Program-made: the position numbers and the translations under genes
Notes under the pieces: generated by a model
Seen by the model: only the letters and a program-made list of their open reading frames with translations
Databases searched by the model: none
What the model was told of the DNA's origin: nothing
Part shown: positions 6,189 through 11,932 of the stretch, piece after piece
How the letters are laid out: the number at the start of each line of letters is the position of its first letter
Position numbering within the stretch: the stretch's first letter is position 1
Assembly: GCA_022425445.1 (NCBI GenBank)
Contig: JAKMFM010000220.1
Coordinates: 1-11,932, forward strand
Length of the DNA stretch: 11,932 nt
Origin: Planktomarina sp.
GTDB taxonomy: Bacteria > Pseudomonadota > Alphaproteobacteria > Rhodobacterales > Rhodobacteraceae
Reading direction: 5' to 3'

Positions 6189-6610
6189 ACCTCGCCACTG
6201 GCTTTTTCGATCGGCGAACAAATTTCGACAATACAGCCGTTGTTATCGCGGACATAGGCCACAATCTGTCCCCAAGGTTTGGTCTCCGGCGCCGTCACGG
6301 GACACGCCCCAGCATTGACCGCCCGTTCAAAAGCGCTTTTTGGATTCTCAGTGACAAGGGCAATCTCATAACCCGCCGCTGTCTCATTTGCCCGATTGGC
6401 GCGCACAGACAGTCCGCTCAGCTTGGCCACCTCATCGGCCGCAAAAGCCAATGTTGTTTCCCCAGTTTCTAGCTCGCCGTAAAATTGGCTTTCATGGAGA
6501 AAGCCTGTTTGCAACCCAAACGCCGCTTCGTAAAACTCTAAAGTTTTAGGCACATCCGAAACATATATAATACTGTATCCAAATCGCATTTTTGTTTTAT
6601 CGTCACTCAT
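6185..6610 (-). CDS. VOC (glyoxalase/bleomycin-resistance fold) family protein
   Basis: A 141-residue single-domain member of the vicinal oxygen chelate fold, with two beta-alpha-beta-beta-beta halves: one starts at RFGYSIIYVSDVPKTLEFYE (9-28) and continues through GLQTG to TTLAFA (52-57), the other starts at GYEIALVTENPKSAFERAV (80-98) and ends QIVAYVRDNNGCIVEICSP (115-133). The pattern FYEAAFGL and the terminal D-x-x-G-x-x-x-E-I are typical. E129 is at the usual metal-ligand position, but the histidines common at the starts of the two halves are replaced (Y12 and Y81 region), so metal-dependent lyase or dioxygenase activity is doubtful. The function is unknown; binding or resistance roles also occur in the family. 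The ATG at 6610 overlaps the plsC stop by 8 bases with GGGG just upstream, and its own stop overlaps the PPOX start. Confidence 0.85.
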   Translation of the reverse strand: MSDDKTKMRFGYSIIYVSDVPKTLEFYEAAFGLQTGFLHESQFYGELETGETTLAFAADEVAKLSGLSVRANRANETAAGYEIALVTENPKSAFERAVNAGACPVTAPETKPWGQIVAYVRDNNGCIVEICSPIEKASGEV

Positions 6611-7331
6611 AAAACCCCACTTCAGCCATCAATTCGCGTGAACGTCCCTCCACAGCGGCTTCCATCAATTGCATGAACTCCGCCACAGGTTTGCCCTTTG
6701 GGATCGCTTCCATAAACTCCACAGTCGCGATGCCCGGCGCGCGGTAAACGCTGCGCTTTGGCCAAAAAATTCCGGTATTTAAGGCCACAGGCACGCAGTC
6801 TTGCTGCAATTCTCGGTATAAGACACCCGAGCCCATTTTATAGACTTTCTTGTCCCCCGGCGCGACCCGCGTACCTTGCGGATAGATCACCAACTGCCCC
6901 GGTGCCACCCGACCGGACGCGACATCCGCCACCATTTTACGAATGGCTGCCGCACCCTTGCCACGGTTCACCGGCACGCAACCCAACCGATAGGCATATT
7001 GACCAACAATGGGGGTAAACAGCAGCTGCCGCTTCATGATAAATTTTGACCGATCCAGGCAATTAAATATGACAATGATATCGAAAAAAGATTGGTGTTT
7101 CGCTGCAATCAAAACCTCGCCTTTTGGGACGGTTCCGCGCACTTGGACTTTGAGGCCAATCATCCAACGCGCGGACCAGACCACCCACCAGCAATAGACA
7201 TTGGCGGCCAGTGAGGCGCCTTTTTGGCTGAGGATCATGGGAACCAGAAAGACGATGGCCACAATGACCATTGCCACATACATCTGAATATTGAACAGCA
7301 AAGAGCGAATCCATTGCACTGCATAGGCCAT
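6603..7331 (-). CDS. plsC: 1-acyl-sn-glycerol-3-phosphate acyltransferase (PlsC family)
   Basis: A 242-residue membrane acyltransferase that would add the second acyl chain to lysophosphatidic acid, giving phosphatidic acid at the inner membrane. A hydrophobic N-terminal segment (about 16-35) anchors it. The catalytic HX4D motif is HQSFFD (79-84), followed by FIMKRQLLFTPIVG (97-110), VNRGKG (121-126) and the PQGTR motif (151-155, the EGTR block with Gln in place of Glu as in many alphaproteobacteria), then VPVALNTG. The ATG at 7331 has a strong AAGGAG site. It heads the minus-strand operon with the VOC and PPOX genes and is divergent from the zinc-ribbon gene. Some members use other lyso-phospholipids or ornithine lipids, so the exact acceptor is not certain. 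Confidence 0.93.
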   Translation of the reverse strand: MAYAVQWIRSLLFNIQMYVAMVIVAIVFLVPMILSQKGASLAANVYCWWVVWSARWMIGLKVQVRGTVPKGEVLIAAKHQSFFDIIVIFNCLDRSKFIMKRQLLFTPIVGQYAYRLGCVPVNRGKGAAAIRKMVADVASGRVAPGQLVIYPQGTRVAPGDKKVYKMGSGVLYRELQQDCVPVALNTGIFWPKRSVYRAPGIATVEFMEAIPKGKPVAEFMQLMEAAVEGRSRELMAEVGFYE

Positions 7332-7548
7332 AACGGCTCCTTATCGGTTTCTAGCTCTTGGTATAGCAGCAAAGGCTCGGCAAAACCATCTTCATTGGCC
7401 TATGTTACCGCGCTTTAAAACGCCGCCTCAGGACATCGGCAGGAATTTGCAAGTTATGATAAAAGGATGTTACTTTCAGTGCGTCACCTGTAGCGTTACA
7501 GTATCGATGTCGTCTACATTTTGGACACGAAAAAGAATCGAGGCCTCG
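7332..7548. promoter_or_regulatory. Divergent intergenic region between plsC and the zinc-ribbon gene
   Basis: This 217-base region must hold promoters for both flanking genes. On the minus strand TATACC (7365-7360) is a possible plsC -10 without a good -35. On the plus strand TATGAT (7455-7460) is a good -10-like hexamer, and a TTGCAA (7447-7452) lies nearby. A short dyad CTGTA-GCGT-TACAG (7488-7501) lies in what would be the leader of the zinc-ribbon gene. The plus-strand frame of the zinc-ribbon gene is open through 7402, but the N-terminal extension it would add has no family character. None of the promoter elements is firm. Confidence 0.3.
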
Positions 7549-8163
7549 GTGCGTTTACTCTGCCCCAAATGCGATGCGGAATATGAAATTCCCAACGATG
7601 TAATTCCAGCAGAGGGACGGGATGTGCAATGCTCCGCTTGCCAAGAGACTTGGTTTGCCCAAGCCAACACACCGGTGCGCGCGCGGGCCACGATGGATCC
7701 CAAGGTCAGCAGCATCCTGCAGCAGGAAGTGCAACGCGAGATGAAGGCCCGCGAGGCCGAAACACGCGGAGCACAGGAAACAGCGCCCAAGCAAGCCCCC
7801 ACGACACAAGAGCTGCCGAGACCGGCGCCGCCCTCTAAAAACCTACCACCCATTGATACAGTTGAAATTTCGCCGCTCGTCACCCAAGCTGATGAGACGC
7901 CCGCCCTGACAAAACCCGTCATGCCAAGCAAGGCACCAGAGGAGGTTGCTCCGCTCGACAGCCAGCAACGCGGCACCGTCGCGGCGTTTTTGATCCTAAG
8001 TGCGCTGACGGCGATTTATATTTTTGCGCCGCAAATCACCCAAAATTTCCCCAGCCAAACCGATCGAATCAATGCCTATGTATTTTTGATCGATGATCTA
8101 CGCCAATGGCTACAGAATGGCTTGCAGGCCATTTTGGACTATCGTATGAGTTTTAGCCTCTGA
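7549..8163 (+). CDS. Zinc-ribbon domain protein with one transmembrane helix
   Basis: A 204-residue protein starting at GTG (7549) with a GAGG site 5 bases upstream. The start is fixed by the family's N-terminus, which begins directly with the MJ0042-type zinc ribbon: C5-x2-C8 (LLCPKCDAEYEIP) and C28-x2-C31 (VQCSACQETWF). After the ribbon come a short charged helix (about 51-75), a Pro/Glu-rich, probably disordered linker (about 76-140), one transmembrane helix (about 142-160) and a C-terminal ~44-residue tail, presumably periplasmic. Proteins of this layout are common in Rhodobacterales and other alphaproteobacteria with no assigned function; the ribbon could bind nucleic acid or protein on the cytoplasmic face. 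It is divergent from plsC and converges with the DUF4175 gene with a 30-base gap that shows no convincing terminator. Confidence 0.85.
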   Translation: MRLLCPKCDAEYEIPNDVIPAEGRDVQCSACQETWFAQANTPVRARATMDPKVSSILQQEVQREMKAREAETRGAQETAPKQAPTTQELPRPAPPSKNLPPIDTVEISPLVTQADETPALTKPVMPSKAPEEVAPLDSQQRGTVAAFLILSALTAIYIFAPQITQNFPSQTDRINAYVFLIDDLRQWLQNGLQAILDYRMSFSL

Positions 8164-8193
8164 GACAGGCGTTCAATTTTGTGCCGGGGCCAA

Positions 8194-10671
8194 CTAGAAG
8201 CGATCCAACAACCGTTGGAGATAGTTGCGCTCCTCTTCTGGGCGCTCCAACGCACCGGCACGGCGGCGAATTTCTTCCATCAATTCTTGCGAGCGCAGAC
8301 GCAATTCCTCTTGCGGCACCATCTGTTCGCCTGCGCCCAATTGTCCATTGCCCCCAACATCGCGACCCAGCGGGTCGCGGGTCGATGGGCTTTGCGATTG
8401 CCCCTCTGCGCGGCGATCGTTGGGGGTGGCACCCTGTCCGGGTGCGGCCTGCTCATCCAGCGTTTCGCCCAAACGCCGCATGGCGTCACGCAGCGCGTCA
8501 ATGGCCTCGGATTGATTGTCCAATGCGCCAGGAAGATCTCCCGCGCGCAGATTGTCGGCGGCTTGATCCATGGCTTCAGCCGCCTCATCCAGCGCCCGGC
8601 GCGCTGCTTGCCCCGCTTCGGTGCCTGCGCCGGGTAAATTGCCCCTTTGCCGCTCCACTTCACGCTCCAATCGTTTTTGTTGCTCGGGCAAACTGCCCTG
8701 TGCGGACGGCCCCTCTTCGCCAGCGTCGGTGCCGCCCTCTGTCCCACCGCCACCAGGTTGATCGCCCGGTGTTTGGCCTTGCAGATCACGGAAGGTTCGG
8801 TCCGACAGCTCTTGCTGCTGGCGCAAACTATCGGCGAGATCTTCCATCTGTTGCCCCCCTCCCTCTTGGCCGTCTTGGCGCTCATGCCCGTCGCTGCCCG
8901 GTTGCCCCGGAGTCATTTGGAGATTTTGCATCATACGGTTGATCTCTTCCAAAAGCTCTTGCGCCTCAGCCATACGGCCCTCTTCAATAAGCTGCTGCAA
9001 ACGCTCCATCATTTCTTGCAGCTGGCTCTCTGAAATCGCCTCATCATTCGGCAGGCGTTCGGGCTGTTCAGAGGGCGGGTTGCGTTCGGTAAATTCTTTG
9101 AAATATTCCTTCTGCGCTTGCCGCAATTCATCCATCAGCCGAGCAATTTCTTCTGGCGTTGCACCGTTCCTAATCGCTTCGGCCAGCTTATCTTGTGCCC
9201 GAGCGAGCTTTTGTGCGGCCTGCGCCAAATCACCGTCCTCGACCTCCAGCGCCAAGGTCCAAAGCAACTCGGCGGCGTCCTTGGGATCCATACCCGCATC
9301 TATATCCCGGATAATGTGAGTCAGAATTTCAGCATCCGCCATGTCGCGGAACAGCGCTTCGGGTTCTTGTGATATGGCGCGCAAGATTTGCACCACGCGG
9401 CGCTGGTTGTCGTGAGCCCAGAGCAAATCTCGGCGCTGCTCAACCAGAGCCTTGGCAAGCGGATCAAAGAAATTGCGGGCCGGCAAAGCCATCTCTAACG
9501 CCGCCGATTGTCCCAACTGCCCGCGCATATCTTCCACTTCGAGGCGCAGAAAGACCGGCAAATGCGCCCAGACATGTTTGGACAGATCCTCGGTTAAAAC
9601 CTCAGCGAATTCTGCGCGATCACCCGAAATGGTCAATGGCAGGGTCAATTCGATATCAGGCTGCGGCTCAGGTTCGGCCGCCAGCCCGTAGCGGCGATCT
9701 ACCTCTGCCCTATTCAGCTGCACCACTGCCCTGCCTGCTGTGACAGCCACATCATCGCGCGCAGTAAAGCGCAGCGAGAAACTCCCCTCCGCTGCGCGTT
9801 CGACCTCGCCTATCACCTCAACCTCTGGGGGCGTGTCCGGGACTATCGACAGTTGCCAGGCGGCGCCGTCAGGTCCAGAAATTTCCAATCGACCAGAACG
9901 CGTCACGAGAAATTGCTGACTGGGATCTGCCGCATCAAACGTGCCAGCGCTGCGGCCCGACAACGTTTCCTCAACGGTGTGCAAGCCTGCATCTCCATAA
10001 AGGCGCGCCAGCACCATCGTATCTTGCGGCACGCTCAACTCAGCGCCAATCACATCATTGAGATAGATTACCGGACGGCGGGTATAAGCGGGCGGTTGCA
10101 ACCATGCCTCCCATGGAGGCCCTGCTGCAATCGGCACAGATGAGGGGCCTAGCCCTGTGCGCACAGCTTGTACCGAGCCAAAAAGCCCGCCGATGACAAA
10201 CACTAAAACTGCGATATACCGCAGCGCGAATGGATCTCGCGGCGCCAAATCCAACTGCGGCCCAACAGCCGGTGCCTTGGCGACCACTGCGCGCATTTGC
10301 GCCAAATGGGCCTGCCACAGCGCCGCCGTGGCTGGATCGTCTTGACTGGGCGCCTGTCGGTCGCGCAGGGCCGCCAATGGGCGATCTGGTAGGCTCTGAT
10401 CCAAACGCGCAAGCGCCGCGCCAAGGCTGGGTGCGGAAAACTGTTTGAAAAAATACCACAGCCCAAAAAGCCCGCTGAGCAGCCAAATGCCCCCCGCCAG
10501 CTTAAGCAATGAGAGCGGCCAGAGATCTGGCGCGGCCAAAAGCGTCACGCCGATGCCAAAAGCTAAGGTTGAGAGCAGCGGCCAAGCTGCGCGCATGATC
10601 CGTTCCGCCCAAAGGCCAACAAAGGTCAACCAAAGAGCAAAAATTACCTTACGGGAGAACAGTTTGGCCAT
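8194..10671 (-). CDS. TIGR02302/DUF4175 family membrane protein of unknown function
   Basis: An 825-residue protein of an alphaproteobacterial family without known function. Three hydrophobic segments (about 29-48, 58-77, 150-170) anchor it. A large middle region begins with the family hallmark WEAWLQPPAYTRRPVIYL (187-204) and looks beta-rich, Ig-like in pattern (about 205-395). Long helices likely to form coiled coils follow (about 400-585 and 660-735). Between and after them are Gly/Gln/Asp/Glu-rich low-complexity stretches (about 587-660 and 738-785). The C-terminus has the conserved DPLGR (766-770) and an end block RSQELMEEIRRRAGALERP...YLQRLLDRF. The ATG at 10671 with GAGGGG 5-6 bases upstream is preferred over a TTG one codon earlier. 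It is 24 bases after lysA, a common pairing in this class. The layout suggests a cell-envelope structural role, which is inference. Confidence 0.9.
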   Translation of the reverse strand: MAKLFSRKVIFALWLTFVGLWAERIMRAAWPLLSTLAFGIGVTLLAAPDLWPLSLLKLAGGIWLLSGLFGLWYFFKQFSAPSLGAALARLDQSLPDRPLAALRDRQAPSQDDPATAALWQAHLAQMRAVVAKAPAVGPQLDLAPRDPFALRYIAVLVFVIGGLFGSVQAVRTGLGPSSVPIAAGPPWEAWLQPPAYTRRPVIYLNDVIGAELSVPQDTMVLARLYGDAGLHTVEETLSGRSAGTFDAADPSQQFLVTRSGRLEISGPDGAAWQLSIVPDTPPEVEVIGEVERAAEGSFSLRFTARDDVAVTAGRAVVQLNRAEVDRRYGLAAEPEPQPDIELTLPLTISGDRAEFAEVLTEDLSKHVWAHLPVFLRLEVEDMRGQLGQSAALEMALPARNFFDPLAKALVEQRRDLLWAHDNQRRVVQILRAISQEPEALFRDMADAEILTHIIRDIDAGMDPKDAAELLWTLALEVEDGDLAQAAQKLARAQDKLAEAIRNGATPEEIARLMDELRQAQKEYFKEFTERNPPSEQPERLPNDEAISESQLQEMMERLQQLIEEGRMAEAQELLEEINRMMQNLQMTPGQPGSDGHERQDGQEGGGQQMEDLADSLRQQQELSDRTFRDLQGQTPGDQPGGGGTEGGTDAGEEGPSAQGSLPEQQKRLEREVERQRGNLPGAGTEAGQAARRALDEAAEAMDQAADNLRAGDLPGALDNQSEAIDALRDAMRRLGETLDEQAAPGQGATPNDRRAEGQSQSPSTRDPLGRDVGGNGQLGAGEQMVPQEELRLRSQELMEEIRRRAGALERPEEERNYLQRLLDRF

Positions 10672-10678
10672 CAAAGCC

Positions 10679-10710
10679 CCTCAGTACATGGCCACTTACT
10701 GCCACTGAGG
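10679..10710 (-). promoter_or_regulatory. Hairpin at the lysA/DUF4175 junction covering the ribosome-binding site
   Basis: On the minus strand CCTCAGT (10710-10704, in the last lysA codons) is perfectly complementary to ACTGAGG (10685-10679), 18 bases apart, with the lysA TAA inside the loop. The 3' arm contains the GAGG of the GAGGGG ribosome-binding site used by the DUF4175 gene. A ribosome finishing lysA would melt the stem, so this looks like translational coupling. There is no T-tract, so it is not a terminator. Confidence 0.5.
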
Positions 10711-11932
10711 GATTATATCGCGGTTAATGATATCTTCCAAGCTCGGTCTTGGGCGGATCACCGCAAATTGATCGCCCTTTACCATGACCTCAGGCACCAG
10801 CGGGCGGGTATTGTATTCGCTGGCCATAACAGCCCCATACGCCCCAGCGCTGCGAAAGGCGATCAGATCTCCAGCTTTCAATGGCGCCAAAGAACGCCCT
10901 TTGGCAAAAGTGTCTCCACTTTCACATACGGGTCCGACCACGTCATAGGCTTGATATTCGGTCCCAGCGGCCGGCGCGTTGATCGGAACAATGTCGTGAT
11001 GTGCGTCATACATAGCTGGACGAATGAGGTCATTCATCGCGCCATCAACGATCAAAAATTCACGATCTTCACCCTGTTTTACATAGATAACCTCCGAGAC
11101 AAACACCCCAGCATTACCAGCAATAAAACGGCCCGGTTCAATCTCAATTTCGCACCCCAAATGCCCCACCTTCTCAGCGATCAAGGCGCAATATTCTTCA
11201 GGGCTGGGCGGGTGTTGGTTGTTGCTCTCGTAGGGAATACCAAGCCCGCCACCCAGGTCGAGGCGGCGAATATCATGGCCATCCGCACGCAGCAGCTCGG
11301 TGAGTTCCGCAACCTTTTCATAGGCCACCCCATAGGGCGCCAAATCCGTCAACTGCGAACCGATGTGCACATCAATCCCCACAACTTCCAGCCCAGGCAA
11401 GCGCGCGGCCATGGCATAGACCTCGCGGGCGCGCGAGATCGGGATGCCAAATTTATCCTCTTTTTTACCGGTCGAAATTTTCGCATGGGTTTTTGCATCC
11501 ACATCGGGATTGACCCGAATGGTAATGGGCGCAGTTTTGCCCAGCTTGGTTGCCACCTCCGACAGCGCGCGCATTTCCGGCTCACTTTCTACATTGAATT
11601 GCCGCACACCGCCGGTCAAAACCTCGGTCATTTCCGCTCGGGTTTTGCCCACTCCTGAAAAGACAATGCGATCGCCCGGAATGCCGGCTGCGCGGGCGCG
11701 CGCATATTCACCGCCCGACACCACATCCATCCCAGCACCCGCCGCGCCCAAAAGTGTCAAGATTGCTTGGTTAGAGGCCGCCTTCATTGCGTAGCAAATC
11801 AAGTGATCCATTCCATCCAAAGCTTCATCAAAAAGCTTAAAATGGCGCAGCAATGTGGCGGATGAATAGAGATAAAACGGCGTGCCAACCTCTGCTGCAA
11901 TTTTGGAAATCGCAACATCTTCGGCATATAAA
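10696..11932 (-). CDS. lysA: Diaminopimelate decarboxylase (5' end off the right edge)
   Basis: About 411 residues are visible of a family usually near 420, so only some ten N-terminal residues are missing; the first visible ones are LYAEDVAISKIAAEVGTPFY. The enzyme is a fold type III PLP decarboxylase that makes L-lysine from meso-2,6-diaminopimelate, the last step of lysine synthesis in the cytoplasm. The PLP lysine is in ICYAMKAASN (about 50 residues into the visible part). Further motifs in order are NVESEPEM, IRVNPDVDAKTHAKISTG, DVHIGSQ, LDLGGGLGIPY (the glycine loop for the PLP phosphate), EIEPGRFIAGNAG, VGPVCESGDTF (the active-site Cys) and AGAYGAVMASEYN. An internal start at 11853 would remove conserved sequence and is not used. 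The gene is directly upstream of, and probably co-transcribed with, the DUF4175 gene. Confidence 0.97.
   Translation of the reverse strand, partial: LYAEDVAISKIAAEVGTPFYLYSSATLLRHFKLFDEALDGMDHLICYAMKAASNQAILTLLGAAGAGMDVVSGGEYARARAAGIPGDRIVFSGVGKTRAEMTEVLTGGVRQFNVESEPEMRALSEVATKLGKTAPITIRVNPDVDAKTHAKISTGKKEDKFGIPISRAREVYAMAARLPGLEVVGIDVHIGSQLTDLAPYGVAYEKVAELTELLRADGHDIRRLDLGGGLGIPYESNNQHPPSPEEYCALIAEKVGHLGCEIEIEPGRFIAGNAGVFVSEVIYVKQGEDREFLIVDGAMNDLIRPAMYDAHHDIVPINAPAAGTEYQAYDVVGPVCESGDTFAKGRSLAPLKAGDLIAFRSAGAYGAVMASEYNTRPLVPEVMVKGDQFAVIRPRPSLEDIINRDIIPQWQ

Noticed and set aside
7402..7548. N-terminal extension of the zinc-ribbon protein with an extra Cys-x2-Cys pair (CVTC)
   Set aside because: The family starts directly at the ribbon (RLLCPKC); the GTG at 7549 has a GAGG site 5 bases upstream. 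The upstream CVTC appears to be chance in translated leader DNA.
8164..8193. Bidirectional terminator between the convergent zinc-ribbon and DUF4175 genes
   Set aside because: Only a 4-base-pair stem (GCCT/AGGC) overlapping the stop codon and a short T-run are present; too weak to call.
8181..8942. Long plus-strand open frame opposite the DUF4175 gene
   Set aside because: It is rich in Pro, Arg, His and Cys, typical of the antisense of a GC-rich gene; the minus-strand frame has clear family motifs across the same region.

Overview
The window looks like a chromosomal segment from a marine Rhodobacterales bacterium (Roseobacter group or a close relative). The reasons are a Mcl1-type L-malyl-CoA/beta-methylmalyl-CoA lyase very like the Rhodobacter form, a DgcN-DgcA D-glutamate gene pair, a lysA gene followed by a TIGR02302/DUF4175 membrane protein as in many alphaproteobacteria, and moderately high GC with dense short-gap operons. 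I see no tRNA, rRNA, insertion sequence, CRISPR array or phage gene. No gene-free stretch exceeds 300 bases; the longest are the divergent regions 3238-3523 and 7332-7548.

Layout. (1) At the left edge, minus strand, is the first third or so of a membrane-anchored, possibly BON-like envelope protein (1-200). A terminator-like hairpin (256-282) lies behind the next operon. (2) A minus-strand operon runs 3237 to 292: dgcN (D-glutamate N-acetyltransferase, DUF1611), dgcA (N-acetyl-glutamate racemase, enolase superfamily) and a D-amino-acid transaminase. (3) Divergent to it, on the plus strand, are mcl1 (3524-4483) and accA (4585-5547). The shared control region 3238-3523 is rich in dyad symmetries. 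(4) A minus-strand operon converges on accA: plsC, a VOC-fold protein and a PPOX flavoprotein (7331 to 5562), joined by 8-base and 4-base (or shorter) overlaps. (5) Divergent to plsC is a zinc-ribbon/single-TM protein (7549-8163, GTG start). (6) Converging from the right edge are lysA (5' end off the window) and a DUF4175 protein (10671 to 8194), a tight operon whose junction can fold into a hairpin that hides the second gene's ribosome-binding site.

How the genes fit together. The dgcN-dgcA-dat operon can be read as a route for using D-amino acids. The transaminase would collect D-Ala and similar substrates into D-Glu (or the reverse), and DgcN and DgcA would turn D-Glu, via its N-acetyl form, into N-acetyl-L-Glu, from which L-Glu is recovered. 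The mcl1-accA side deals with acyl-CoA metabolism (ethylmalonyl-CoA pathway and malonyl-CoA formation), and plsC is phospholipid synthesis. lysA makes L-lysine from meso-diaminopimelate, another peptidoglycan-related metabolite. Most of the window is ordinary housekeeping; the least-explained parts are the D-amino-acid operon with its dyad-rich control region and the structured intercistronic junctions.
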